This document shows positions 46,501-54,758 of a stretch of DNA of 64,000 bases, piece by piece; positions within the stretch are counted from its first letter, which is position 1; every line of letters starts with the position of its first letter. Under the pieces are notes generated by a model. The model ran no database searches. It saw only the letters and a program-made list of their open reading frames with translations, and was not told the DNA's origin. The DNA lies in assembly GCA_020638455.1 (NCBI GenBank), contig JACKIK010000001.1, forward strand, positions 496,001 through 560,000, written 5' to 3'. Position numbers and translations under genes: made by a program. The stretch comes from Hyphomonas sp. (GTDB lineage Bacteria; Pseudomonadota; Alphaproteobacteria; Caulobacterales; Hyphomonadaceae).

Positions 46501-48478
46501 CATCGAACACCGCATCGCCGCCCTGTTCGACCGAATAGTCGAAGCCGGGCTTGAGACCGATATAGAGCGGCTCCGGACGGTACGGCACGCGCACGCTTTC
46601 GCTGACGGCACGCCCGCCGGGCTCCAGCACGCTGACCACCGTATTGAGGCGCAGCGGCATGCCGGCATTGCTGCCCGCATTGCCGGGCTCGAGGTGAACG
46701 ACCGCCGCGCCGGCGCCATCCGTCGTCACGTCGTCGAACTCTAGGATGCGCTGCTGGAAGGTCGAGTCATAGCGGCCGAAATGGAAGTCCTTGTAGTCCG
46801 GGAACGGATTGGGTTGGGGCTCGATCCGTGCTTCCGTCTTGACCGTGAGGCCCGCACCCGGCGCGCCATAGAGGAAACGCGAGGAAATCTCGACATCGCG
46901 CGTACCGCCGAGTTTCACCGGCGTCTCTTCATCCGTCTTGAGGTCCACGGCGATGCGTTGCGGCACGAAATCCTCGACTGAGAACCGCACCGTGCCGGAA
47001 GACCCGGACAGGCCGTCCATTTCCGCCTGCACGCGCCACTCGCCGCGAGAAGCCCCTTTCGGCAGCACAAAGCCGTGCTGCACCGCAGCCGGGTCCGGAT
47101 TGTCGAAGCGCACCTTTTCCGCAATCAGTCCGTTCGGGCGGTACAGGACCAGGTTGCCGGCCCGGTCGGTGACGGCCCTTCCTGTCCGGTCGCGCAGCAT
47201 CGCGGTCAGCTGCACGGTCTCACCGGGACGGTAGATTCCACGGTCCGTGTAGAGATAGGCATCGATCATGTCGGGCGTGTTCCGGCCGCCGACATTGTCG
47301 TCCGAGAGGTCGACCGGCGCGCGCGTCAGGTCGAGCGCCGCAAGTTCGCCCTTCGCGCTGATCGCCAGGATCAGTTTTGGCGCAAGATTGCCCTGGCCCT
47401 TGGTCAGTTCTGCCGGGAAGACCGCACGGCCCTGCTGATCGGACTTGGTCTCCGAAAGGACGTCATTGTTGCGCGCGACAAGCTGCACGGCCGTGTCCGA
47501 AACCGGCTTGCCGTCCTTTAGGGAGCGCAGCGTCACGTCGATGCCGTTCTCGCCCTCATAAGCGGTGATGGCGAGGTCGGTCAGCATGATCCAGCGGCTC
47601 GACGAGGCGGCCGGGCCGACCGACTCGCTGATATCGTCGGCATCCTTGACGGTGACAAAATAGGCGCCCGGCTTCAGCGTTCCGATCGTCGCCTCGAGCG
47701 GGAAGACCGAGATGACCGGCGCATTCTGCTTGCGCTGGATGTCGATCGTGCCCTTGAACAGCTCTTCCTTCACATCGTCGGGATCGTCCTCGCCCCAGGT
47801 CCAGGAATAGCTGCCCTGGGCCGTCGTCTGGCCTTCGCTGATGCGCTTGAAGGCGAGCGCGCGGTCGTTGATGCGCGACACGGTGACTTCCACCTTGTCG
47901 ACATTGACCGTCTCGATCGGCAATCCGTCGGCGTCCTCGCGCGGCAGGATGACGCCGGTGCCCTTGAAGCCGACATAGGGCGGCCGGTCGGCAAAATCGA
48001 TCGGCACTTCTTCGGTGTTCTTCAGGGTGCGCCCGTCCGCCGCCGGCAGGCCGGAGAGCAGCGTGGCCGTGCGTTCCGACCCGAAGGTCAGGCCGCCGAC
48101 GCACAGTTCGCGTCCCTCGACGCTGAGCGCCGGCTTGAAAGCCGGGCGGAATTCAACATAGGGCGAATAGTCCGCTTCCGGGTCGAGCGCCGCGGAGAAG
48201 ACAAAACAGGCCAGCGGGTCGTCGCCGCTCGTGTCGATGCGATAGCGGAAATAGGTGAAGTCCTGCTCGCGGGCCTCAACGGCTGCCTGGCGGCGCTTCT
48301 CACGCTGCTTGGCGGCGACATTGTCCGCAGGCGAGAGCTGCACGACCGTGCCGACATTGTCTGCTTCGCTCGGCTTCGTCGTCTTGCCGCCTCCCCCGCA
48401 CGCCGCGAGGACACCCAGAAGCAGCGCCGCCATCGCCGCTTTCGCATACCCCCTCCGGCCCGGGATGAAGTGCAACAT
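43505..48478 (-). CDS. Bacterial alpha-2-macroglobulin lipoprotein
   Basis: The 1657-residue protein is a YfhM-like protease-trapping inhibitor of the periplasm. It has a lipobox (GVLAAC followed by a Gly run) and macroglobulin domains. The intact thioester motif G-C-T-E-Q lies near C1182-Q1185 (YPYGCTEQTTSRALPLL), followed by alpha-helical toroid repeats. A trapped protease would be crosslinked through the thioester. The ATG at 48478 has AAGGAG upstream; a longer frame would not give a signal peptide. A seven-base inverted repeat stands just before the Shine-Dalgarno site. pbpC follows in the same operon. Confidence 0.94.
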   Translation of the reverse strand: MLHFIPGRRGYAKAAMAALLLGVLAACGGGGKTTKPSEADNVGTVVQLSPADNVAAKQREKRRQAAVEAREQDFTYFRYRIDTSGDDPLACFVFSAALDPEADYSPYVEFRPAFKPALSVEGRELCVGGLTFGSERTATLLSGLPAADGRTLKNTEEVPIDFADRPPYVGFKGTGVILPREDADGLPIETVNVDKVEVTVSRINDRALAFKRISEGQTTAQGSYSWTWGEDDPDDVKEELFKGTIDIQRKQNAPVISVFPLEATIGTLKPGAYFVTVKDADDISESVGPAASSSRWIMLTDLAITAYEGENGIDVTLRSLKDGKPVSDTAVQLVARNNDVLSETKSDQQGRAVFPAELTKGQGNLAPKLILAISAKGELAALDLTRAPVDLSDDNVGGRNTPDMIDAYLYTDRGIYRPGETVQLTAMLRDRTGRAVTDRAGNLVLYRPNGLIAEKVRFDNPDPAAVQHGFVLPKGASRGEWRVQAEMDGLSGSSGTVRFSVEDFVPQRIAVDLKTDEETPVKLGGTRDVEISSRFLYGAPGAGLTVKTEARIEPQPNPFPDYKDFHFGRYDSTFQQRILEFDDVTTDGAGAAVVHLEPGNAGSNAGMPLRLNTVVSVLEPGGRAVSESVRVPYRPEPLYIGLKPGFDYSVEQGGDAVFDVVAMDSDGKAVSRPLKWKVLAIDWHYDWYSDGGTWRWRRSRTVTKVNEGVLTTPADGTGEIKVSGLDWGSHELIIEGTGADSSAAASDDFYVGWGGYVSEDGTEAPDRVKVTGPVKSPESGQTAEITIVPPYDGQAQLVVATDKVLSVQNIAVTEGGTRVTLPVNDDWGEGAYVMVTVYTERDPVLRAKPRRAVGVTYVPVNMQARTFDVAITAPPVVRPRGEQVVEVDVSGGPREPVYLTLAAVDEGILRLTKFKSPDPVSYYYGKKALGVELYDDYGRLLDPNMGLPAEVRTGGDQLGGEGLTVVPVKSVALFSGLVDVGRSGKAKIRFDVPQFNGELRLMAVAWSKNGVGSAESKMTVRDQAPADLIMPRFLAPGDEAVLTASIDNVELGAGEFSAVINGSDGVSVADGKLSRTLDKGQRADLPVRIEAGDEGISRVRMTVDGPDRYAVDRSYLIQTRSPYLPVTRATTKLMQPGDSYEITKDLLADLVPGSGAVSVGFSTIPVDAGTLYASLDRYPYGCTEQTTSRALPLLYSEQLVAMGAEGAKDDPKTRIQVAVNTLLNRQSADGAFGLWREGDGYASPWLGAYATDFVYRAKEAGYAVPAEALDRAYGALRAIATGDAWRVYGYSTDVYESRWSNDTQEQMMKRSSAYALYVLAKAGKADISRLRYLHDRELGSIDSPLARAHIGAALALMGDRARAHSAFKAAEDVLGYNNTGDYYQTPLRDEAAIMALAAEAGETGTLERLAERLGKESPDPGGLTTQEKAFLLLAVNDLSKGGDGFRVDVQGLGPGNDNDRQYALTEAQAKDGVTFKLEGKAPMFRTVLVSGSPSSAPPPATSKLKVDKTFYTMTGGRVDLARVTQGDQLVVKLTVSPEERRLNPVILADLLPAGFEIETTLRPADGYNQYGKSGAFAFLGEIDTAQTAQAQDDRFVAAVDVYGEARTLAYVVRAVTPGDFAIPGVVAEDMYRPQVYARSKAGRVVVAPARNSAEGGR

Positions 48479-48490
48479 GAACCCTCTCCT

Positions 48491-48512
48491 TAAGACTACA
48501 TGAACAGTCTTA
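48491..48512 (-). promoter_or_regulatory. Inverted repeat abutting the A2M ribosome binding site
   Basis: TAAGACT (48491-48497) and AGTCTTA (48506-48512) are exact inverted repeats with an eight-base loop. On the mRNA the stem ends where the AAGGAG begins, so folding could limit ribosome access. A DNA operator is equally possible. No known regulator is matched. Confidence 0.45.
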
Positions 48513-48638
48513 CACATCTTCGCGGCGGCGCGAACAGGGCGCGAATGGGACAATTCCGACATTATTCAACGATTTTGGACGGGTCGTCCGGTGCCGCCAG
48601 CTTGCCAGAGGCGGCGGGGCACGCCATCGTCTGCTCCC

Positions 48639-49001
48639 ATGTGGAGCTGGCGCATTCTCGGACTCGTGGCGTTCGTCTTCGGCGCCATCGGCCTGTTCCT
48701 GCCGATCTGGCCGACCACCGTATTCTGGATCGTCGCCGCCCTCGCCTTCGCCCGGTCCAACCCGGCCTGGGCGGAGTGGATCTATGCCCGTCCGAAGATC
48801 GGCCCGCCCATCCGCACCTTTGTCGAGACGGGCGCCCTCAGCCGCGCGGGCAAGACCGCTGCCCTCGGCGGCATGGCGCTGGCCGGCGCCGTCATGATTG
48901 CCCTTTTCTGGAAGAAGCCGGTGCCGCTCGGGATCGGCTTGTCGGTCCTCGGCGCCGGTGCGCTGTTCGTCATTACGCGCCCGCGCGCCGGCGGCGGCTA
49001 A
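48639..49001 (+). CDS. YbaN/DUF454 family inner-membrane protein
   Basis: The 120-residue protein matches DUF454: three hydrophobic segments, the opening LGLVAFVFGAIGLFLPIWPTTVFWIVAALAFA, then RSNPAWAEWIYARPKIGP. The function of the family is unknown. The start at 48639 (MWSWRILG) was chosen because it begins just before the first helix, as in relatives. Its stop overlaps the stop of the converging ion-channel gene by four bases. Confidence 0.85.
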   Translation: MWSWRILGLVAFVFGAIGLFLPIWPTTVFWIVAALAFARSNPAWAEWIYARPKIGPPIRTFVETGALSRAGKTAALGGMALAGAVMIALFWKKPVPLGIGLSVLGAGALFVITRPRAGGG

Positions 49002-49882
49002 TTGTCGAGGTCGCCGGGTTCGCCTGGCAGGGGAACTTCGCCCTCCGGGCTGCGCTCGGCCTGCGCCGAATAGACATGCGCCTCGGCCTTTTCCTTCACA
49101 TCCTGCCGCTCACGCAGCTCGTCTGAAAAGGCACTGGCGAACACGCCCGCCGGCAGGGCGACGACGCCGATCCCGGCAATCGCGATCACCGATGCGAACA
49201 TCCGGCCGAGCGGCGTGATCGGATAGACATCGCCATAGCCCACGGTCGTCAGCGTTGCGATGGCCCACCAGATGGCGCGGGGGATCGAGGCGAAGCTCTC
49301 CTGATGCTCGCCGCCGACGCCCTCAATGAAGTACAGCGCGACAGCCGAGACGTAGACCAGCACCATCGCCATCGCCAGCGCCGTGAAAAGCTGCGTACGT
49401 GCCCGCTTTACCGCTGCCCCGAAAATGTCGAAGGCCGGCACGAAGCGCGCCAGCTTGATCAGCCGGAAGAGGCGCAACACGCGCAGGGCGACCAGCGGCA
49501 CGCCCCAGCCCGCCAACATCACCACGAGTTCTGGCAGGAAGGCCAGCAGGTCCGCGATCGCATAGAACCGCGTCATGTAGCGGAAGCGGCCAACAACGCC
49601 CGAATAAGCAGGATTCAGCCCGGCAACGAAGACACGCAGGACGTATTCCACCGCGAAGGCAGCAACCACGAAAATGTTGAAGGCGCGAAAGACCTGCCGC
49701 CATTCGGCCTGCGCGTTCAGGGTCGGCTCCGTCTCCAGCGCCAGGAACAGGAAGCTGAGGAGGACCAGCGCGACGACAAACAGATTGGTGGGCGAAATGC
49801 CCCGGAGGCGGGCCTCAGGCACAATCTCCTTGTAGAGCCTGTAGCGCAGCCCCTGCTGCACCATCAGCTGCTGGACCACCAT
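48998..49882 (-). CDS. Voltage-gated-type potassium ion channel
   Basis: The 294-residue protein has six transmembrane helices, an S4-like segment with spaced arginines (LVALRVLRLFRLIKLARFVP), and the K+ selectivity filter TVGYGD (TLTTVGYGDVYPITPLG). A C-terminal cytoplasmic helix follows. It probably is a tetrameric Kv-like channel in the inner membrane. GAGGAAGGC precedes the ATG at 49882. It is downstream of pheT on the same strand by 28 bases, counting from its start to the pheT stop, and may be co-transcribed. Confidence 0.9.
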   Translation of the reverse strand: MVVQQLMVQQGLRYRLYKEIVPEARLRGISPTNLFVVALVLLSFLFLALETEPTLNAQAEWRQVFRAFNIFVVAAFAVEYVLRVFVAGLNPAYSGVVGRFRYMTRFYAIADLLAFLPELVVMLAGWGVPLVALRVLRLFRLIKLARFVPAFDIFGAAVKRARTQLFTALAMAMVLVYVSAVALYFIEGVGGEHQESFASIPRAIWWAIATLTTVGYGDVYPITPLGRMFASVIAIAGIGVVALPAGVFASAFSDELRERQDVKEKAEAHVYSAQAERSPEGEVPLPGEPGDLDN

Positions 49883-49909
49883 GCCTTCCTCACCCTTTGT
49901 CCCCGACTG

Positions 49910-52303
49910 CTACCCCCTTAGCACGCCGCCGGCCCCCTTGGCGACCGCCGAGACGATCCGCTCCATGAGCGCCTGGATGTCCTCGTCCTTCAGCTTTTCC
50001 TTCGGCTGGATGGTGACTTCGACGGCGATGGACTTGCTGCCCTCCGGCACGCCGGGCCCCTCGTAGACATCGAACACGTCCACCGAATGGATGAGCTGCT
50101 TGTCCGCACCCTGCGCATGGCGCACGACATCGCCGGCGGCGACCGACCGGTCGACCACGAAGGCGAGGTCGCGCCGGATCGGCGACAGGTCCGAGCGTTC
50201 CAGCACCGGCCGCGTCTTGGTGGCCCTCGCCTTCATCACCGGAAGGGCGTTGAGGTTCAGTTCGAACCCATAGGCCGGGCCGTCCACGTCCAGCTGTTTC
50301 AGCACGCCCGGATGCAGCGCGCCGAAATGCGCCACCGTGACCTTCGGGCCAAGCTTCAGGCTCGCCGCCTGACCGGGATGCCAGTGCGGCTGCACCGGCG
50401 GCGCGACCTGGAACCGGTCTCCCGGCTGGCCGAGCGCCTCAAGCACGGCGAACAGGTCCGCCTTGGCGGCATAGGAATCATAGGCATGCGGCGCGCCCTG
50501 CCAGTGCCGTTCGGTCACGGGCCGGACAAACGCCGCCACCATGGTGCGCTGGTCGTCCGGGCCGTCGCCAAGATAGACCGGGCCCGCCTCGAAGAAGCGC
50601 ACGCCCGGCTCGCCCCGGTTCGCCGCGCGCTGCGAGGCGACTGCGAGATTGGCGAGGATCGACGGGCGCATCTGGTTTAGATCGCTGGCGACCGGGTTCG
50701 ACACGGTCAGGCAGTCCGGCGTCTTGCCAAACAGGGCCGCATGTTCCTTTGCCATGAAGCTCCATGTCACGGCCTCGAGGAAGCCGCGCCCCGCGAGGAC
50801 GCGCCGGGCCGCGCGCACGCGCGCCTGCATGGGTGTCGTGATGGCGCGCACGCCGCCTTCCGGCGCCGGCAGCGACGTGGTCGGCAGCTGGTCATAGCCG
50901 ATCAGCCGGGCGATTTCTTCCACGATGTCTGCCGACTGCTCCATGTCGAAGCGGTGGCTGGGCGGCATCAGATACCAGGCATCGCCGGCATCCTCGACCG
51001 AGAAGCCGAGATCCTTCAGGATACGGCGCATCTCGGCGCCGCGCACGACGAGCCCTGTCAGCCGCTCGACGTCGGCGGGATAGAAGGTCACTTTCTCCGC
51101 GCGGGCCGAGATCGAGCCCGCAATATTCGCCTTCGAGGCCGTGCCGCCGCCATATTCAAGGATCAGCGCCAGCGCGAGGTTCAGCCCGTCGACGCAGCTC
51201 TGCGGATCGACGCCACGCTCGAACCGGTAGCGGGCATCCGAATGGATACCCGTCGCCCGGCCGGTACGTGCCGTGCGCAGCGGATCGAACCAGGCGCTTT
51301 CGATGAACACGTCCACGGTGTCGGCCGATACGGCCGTCGACTCGCCGCCCATGACACCGCCAAGGCCGATCACACCGCTGTCATCGGCGATGACGCACAT
51401 GTCTTCGGTGACCGTGTAGGTCTTGCCGTCCAGCGCCTCCAGCGCCTCGCCCTTGCGACCAAGACGCGCGCAGACGGTGCCGGAGAGCTTCGCGGCATCA
51501 TAGACATGCAGCGGCCGCGCCCGGTCGAACGAGATATAGTTCGTCACGTCGACCAGCAGCGATTTCGGCTGGATGCCGACGGCTTTCAGCCGGTGCTGCA
51601 TCCAGTCCGGCGACGGACCATTCTTCACGCCCCGCACCAGCGCCCCCGCAAACATCGGGCATGCCTCCGGCGCGTCGAGCCGGATCTCCACCGGGCAATC
51701 GAAACTGCCCGACACCTTCTTAGGCTCGTGCGGAATGAACCGCCCTGCCCCCGCCGCGGCGAGGTCGCGGGCAATGCCCTGCACGCCCAGCCAGTCCGGC
51801 CGGTTGGGGGTCACTTCGAAATCGATCACCGGATCGGCAAGGCCGAGCGCATCGGCCGCCGGCGTGCCGAGCGGGATGGAGGCATCGAGATCGGCAATGC
51901 CGTCATGATCCTCGCCGGCTTCCAGTTCCTTGGTCGAGCACATCATGCCATGGCTCTCGACGCCGCGGATCTTGCGCGGCTTCTTGTCGAGCGCGAAGTC
52001 GAGCCCCGGAATGAAGGCGCCGAGCGGTGCGTAGATCGCAGTCATGCCAGCGCGGGCATTGGGCGCGCCGCAGACGATCTGCTTCGTGCCGTCAACCGTT
52101 TCGACCTTGCACACGCGCAGCTTGTCCGCATCCGGATGAGGTTCGGCCGCGATCACCTTGCACACGGTGAACGCCTTCAGGGCCTCGCGCGGATCATGGA
52201 CCTCTTCCACTTCGAGGCCAGCCTTCAGCATGTGGGCCAGAATGTCGTCCAGCGTCGCCTTGGTGGCGAGATGGTCGTTCAGCCAGGACAGGGTGAATTT
52301 CAT
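49910..52303 (-). CDS. pheT: Phenylalanine-tRNA ligase beta subunit
   Basis: The 797-residue subunit shows the usual order: N-terminal MKFTLSWLNDHL, tRNA-binding OB fold (about 40-150), B3/B4 editing region, B5 domain, a core-like class II fold and the C-terminal FDX-ACB domain (SVDVFDVYEGPGVPEGSKSIA). It forms an alpha2-beta2 enzyme with PheS. The start at 52303 is fixed by family similarity. An unknown gene separates it from pheS, which is uncommon. Confidence 0.97.
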   Translation of the reverse strand: MKFTLSWLNDHLATKATLDDILAHMLKAGLEVEEVHDPREALKAFTVCKVIAAEPHPDADKLRVCKVETVDGTKQIVCGAPNARAGMTAIYAPLGAFIPGLDFALDKKPRKIRGVESHGMMCSTKELEAGEDHDGIADLDASIPLGTPAADALGLADPVIDFEVTPNRPDWLGVQGIARDLAAAGAGRFIPHEPKKVSGSFDCPVEIRLDAPEACPMFAGALVRGVKNGPSPDWMQHRLKAVGIQPKSLLVDVTNYISFDRARPLHVYDAAKLSGTVCARLGRKGEALEALDGKTYTVTEDMCVIADDSGVIGLGGVMGGESTAVSADTVDVFIESAWFDPLRTARTGRATGIHSDARYRFERGVDPQSCVDGLNLALALILEYGGGTASKANIAGSISARAEKVTFYPADVERLTGLVVRGAEMRRILKDLGFSVEDAGDAWYLMPPSHRFDMEQSADIVEEIARLIGYDQLPTTSLPAPEGGVRAITTPMQARVRAARRVLAGRGFLEAVTWSFMAKEHAALFGKTPDCLTVSNPVASDLNQMRPSILANLAVASQRAANRGEPGVRFFEAGPVYLGDGPDDQRTMVAAFVRPVTERHWQGAPHAYDSYAAKADLFAVLEALGQPGDRFQVAPPVQPHWHPGQAASLKLGPKVTVAHFGALHPGVLKQLDVDGPAYGFELNLNALPVMKARATKTRPVLERSDLSPIRRDLAFVVDRSVAAGDVVRHAQGADKQLIHSVDVFDVYEGPGVPEGSKSIAVEVTIQPKEKLKDEDIQALMERIVSAVAKGAGGVLRG

Positions 52304-52307
52304 GAGG

Positions 52308-52943
52308 TCAGTCTGCCTTTGCAGGATCTTGGGTCTCGGCCGGGGGCGCGTCAGGCGCCGGTTGGAGCGCCGGCAGGGGATCGGAGAAGGATTCGAAAAT
52401 GTCCGATTCGCCGCGCACGCATTTCGGCACGCGCACGGCCCGGTGCTTGGAAAGGTCGCGAGCACTCCAGCAGCGGTCGAACACAGAACAATAGCAGAAA
52501 TCGAGCGCGACTTTCGACCATTCCGCCGCAACCGCCTCGATCTGCGCGTCAGTGATCGCCTCACGCGGCCAGGCCATTGTCAGCGTATCGACGGTCGCGC
52601 CCGGTGCCAGCGAGCGGCCGGTCATGCTGGTCCAGGAGACATCCGCCCCATCAGGCAGGGCCGCACGGAAAGCGTCGAGATTCTGAAGCTTCTCCTCACC
52701 CTCCCAGGCCGACACCGACTCGATGAGGGCCGGTCCGACGCCGGTATTGGATACCCGCACCCCCATCAACACCTGGTCCGGAAGTCGGGAGACATAGCCG
52801 TCCACCTGCAGCACGGGGAACACGGCGCCATGCTGCTGCGCGCGCATCACCCGGCCCTGGTCCCACGCCACGAACAGGGCAATCACGCTGGTCAGCACTG
52901 CGCAGACCGCGATCAGCATTTCTGCCTTGTTGCCATTACCCAT
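52308..52943 (-). CDS. Membrane-anchored protein of unknown function between pheS and pheT
   Basis: The 211-residue protein has one N-terminal helix (MLIAVCAVLTSVIALFVAW, residues about 9-27) followed by the acidic/polar stretch QGRVMRAQQHGAVFPVLQVDG. A soluble domain with a Cys-rich patch (FCYCSVFDRCW) and a Pro-rich tail completes it. I do not recognise a family, but TM-anchor-plus-soluble organisation recalls the unknown gene between ilvB and ilvN. It lies five bases upstream of pheT and ten bases after pheS, so it is in the operon. Confidence 0.72.
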   Translation of the reverse strand: MGNGNKAEMLIAVCAVLTSVIALFVAWDQGRVMRAQQHGAVFPVLQVDGYVSRLPDQVLMGVRVSNTGVGPALIESVSAWEGEEKLQNLDAFRAALPDGADVSWTSMTGRSLAPGATVDTLTMAWPREAITDAQIEAVAAEWSKVALDFCYCSVFDRCWSARDLSKHRAVRVPKCVRGESDIFESFSDPLPALQPAPDAPPAETQDPAKAD

Positions 52944-52953
52944 CAGGCTATCC

Positions 52954-54045
52954 TCAGCTCAACCCGCCGCTCACGCTCGGCGTGGCCCACGGCGCGAAGC
53001 CGTAATGGCGGGTCCATTGCGGGTCGGCCTCGAAATAGGGGCGCAGGTCCGGCATGCCGTATTTCAGCATGGCCAGACGGTCGACGCCCATGCCGAAGGC
53101 GAAGCCCTGGTATTCGTTCGGGTCGATGCCGCAATTGCGCAGCACATTGGGATGCACCATGCCGGAGCCGAGGATCTCCATCCAGCTGTCGCCGGCGCCG
53201 ATCTCGATCACCTCGCCCTTGCGGGTATATTTGACATCCATCTCAGCCGAGGGCTCGGTGAAGGGGAAGAAGTGCGGCCGGAAGCGCGCTTCGACACTGT
53301 CCACTTCGAAGAACGCCTTCACGAAATCGATGAGGCAGCCCTTGAGGTGCCCCATATGGGTGCCCTTTTCGATGACGAGGCCTTCGACCTGGTGGAACAT
53401 CGGCGTGTGGGTCGCGTCCCAGTCATTTCGGTAGACGCGGCCCGGCACGAGAATGCGGATCGGCGGCTTCTGCTTCATCATGGTGCGAATCTGCACCGGG
53501 CTCGTATGGGTACGGAGCACTTTCGGCGCATCGCCCTCGCCCGCCTTCATGAAGAAGGTGTCGTGCGTCTCGCGGGCCGGGTGGCCCTCGGGGAAGTTGA
53601 GCGCGGTGAAATTGTGCCAGTCGTCCTCGACGTCGGGGCCTTCCGCCACAGTGAAGCCCATGTCGCCGAAGATCGCGGCGATCTCCTCGAACACCTGCAT
53701 CACCGGGTGCAGCGCGCCCGTCTTCGGCCCGGCGCCCGGCGGCAGGGTCAGGTCCAGCTTCTCGCGGGCGAGCTGCTGCTCCAGCGCTGCCGCCTCAAGT
53801 TCCGTCTTGCGGGCGCGGATGGCTTCGTCGACCGTGGTCTTCAGCGCATTCAGCTTCGGGCCGTTCTCCTTGCGCTCTTCCGGGCTCATCCTGCCCAGCG
53901 CGCCCATCAGGCCGGAGATGCGGCCCTTCTTGCCGAGCTCGGCCACGCGCACAGCGTCGAGCGCGTCCAGGTCGCCTGCCCCGGCCACGGCCGCCAGCGC
54001 TTCGGTTTCGATCTGCTTGATATCGGACAAGGTTCTGCCCCTCAT
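52954..54045 (-). CDS. pheS: Phenylalanine-tRNA ligase alpha subunit
   Basis: The 363-residue class II synthetase subunit has an N-terminal coiled coil and the catalytic core: RTHTSPVQIRTM, motif 2 RVYRNDWDATHTPMFHQVEGL-like, and motif 3 GFAFGMGVDRLAM. I list the ATG at 54045. A TTG at 54030 (reading LSDIKQIE, which is closer to the family N-terminus) has AGGGG seven bases upstream and may be the true start. An intrinsic-terminator-like hairpin separates it from rplT, so pheS may have its own promoter or be reached by read-through. Confidence 0.95.
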   Translation of the reverse strand: MRGRTLSDIKQIETEALAAVAGAGDLDALDAVRVAELGKKGRISGLMGALGRMSPEERKENGPKLNALKTTVDEAIRARKTELEAAALEQQLAREKLDLTLPPGAGPKTGALHPVMQVFEEIAAIFGDMGFTVAEGPDVEDDWHNFTALNFPEGHPARETHDTFFMKAGEGDAPKVLRTHTSPVQIRTMMKQKPPIRILVPGRVYRNDWDATHTPMFHQVEGLVIEKGTHMGHLKGCLIDFVKAFFEVDSVEARFRPHFFPFTEPSAEMDVKYTRKGEVIEIGAGDSWMEILGSGMVHPNVLRNCGIDPNEYQGFAFGMGVDRLAMLKYGMPDLRPYFEADPQWTRHYGFAPWATPSVSGGLS

Positions 54046-54100
54046 CTGGTCCAGCGGGCTTTTTAGGCGCTTCGCGGGATCATGCAATTCTTCAAATGGA

Positions 54101-54126
54101 AAAGCCCGGCCTTGGGGGCCGGGCTT
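54101..54126 (-). terminator. Intrinsic terminator after rplT
   Basis: Reading on the minus strand, GCCCGGCC, a five-base loop and GGCCGGGC form an eight-pair GC stem (54104-54124 on the plus strand), followed by TTTT. It lies 25 bases after the rplT stop and 55 before pheS. It probably ends rpmI-rplT transcripts or reduces flow into pheST. Confidence 0.75.
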
Positions 54127-54150
54127 CGTCTCATGTCCCTGCGGGACGGA

Positions 54151-54513
54151 TCAGGCGAGCGCGGCCTTGGCCTGGGCAACAAGGGCGCCAAACGCTTCGG
54201 GCTCTTTCACGGCGAGATCCGCCATGACCTTGCGGTCGACTTCCACGCCGGCCTTGGTCAGGCCGTTGATGAAGGTCGAGTAGTTCATGTTCTCGTCGTG
54301 GATGCGGACAGCAGCGTTGATACGCTGGATCCAGAGCGAGCGGAACTTCCGCTTCTTCACCTTGCGGCCGACATAGGCGTACTGGCCGGCTTCCCAGACA
54401 GACTGGTTGGCGATGCGGAACGTATTCTTGCGGCGGTTGCGGAAGCCTTTGGCCTGCTTCAGGATCTTCTTGTGGCGGGCGTGGGCGGGTACTTTGGCGC
54501 GGGAGCGGGGCAT
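54151..54513 (-). CDS. rplT: 50S ribosomal protein L20
   Basis: The 120-residue protein has the highly basic L20 N-terminus (ARHKKILKQAKGFRNRRKNT) and the characteristic VGRKVKKRKFRSLWIQRINAA. It binds 23S rRNA early in 50S assembly and in some bacteria represses its own operon. AAGGAGG lies before the ATG at 54513. It follows rpmI by 44 bases. Confidence 0.98.
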   Translation of the reverse strand: MPRSRAKVPAHARHKKILKQAKGFRNRRKNTFRIANQSVWEAGQYAYVGRKVKKRKFRSLWIQRINAAVRIHDENMNYSTFINGLTKAGVEVDRKVMADLAVKEPEAFGALVAQAKAALA

Positions 54514-54557
54514 CTGAGCCTCCTTCTTTCAAGATCGGTTAAGTCAGCGACGGCGGC

Positions 54558-54758
54558 TTAGAGGCCGTACGGCAGGTACTTTTTCACGCGGGCTTCATCG
54601 GCCTTGGCGCCGAGGGACGTGCCCCGGTTCTGGCGGATGTACTTCGCATTGTGATTGATCAGGCGGTGACGCTTGCCGGCGACGCCGTGCTTCAGCTTGC
54701 CTGTTGCGGTGATCTTGAAGCGCTTTGCAGCGGCCTTCTTGGTCTTCATCTTCGGCAT
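54558..54758 (-). CDS. rpmI: 50S ribosomal protein L35
   Basis: The 66-residue protein starts MPKMKTKKAAAKRFKITATG and contains HRLINHNAKYIRQNRG, the L35 pattern. It is a small structural protein of the large subunit. I chose the ATG at 54758 because CAGGAG stands upstream and the family begins MPK. It heads the rpmI-rplT pair. Upstream is a 157-base gap to the DUF1801 gene, in which I see no convincing hairpin. Confidence 0.97.
   Translation of the reverse strand: MPKMKTKKAAAKRFKITATGKLKHGVAGKRHRLINHNAKYIRQNRGTSLGAKADEARVKKYLPYGL

Noticed and set aside
54101..54150. Possible Phe leader peptide before pheS
   Set aside because: The only short frame, starting near 54136 on the minus strand, has a single Phe codon and lacks competing hairpins, so attenuation by Phe-tRNA is not supported.
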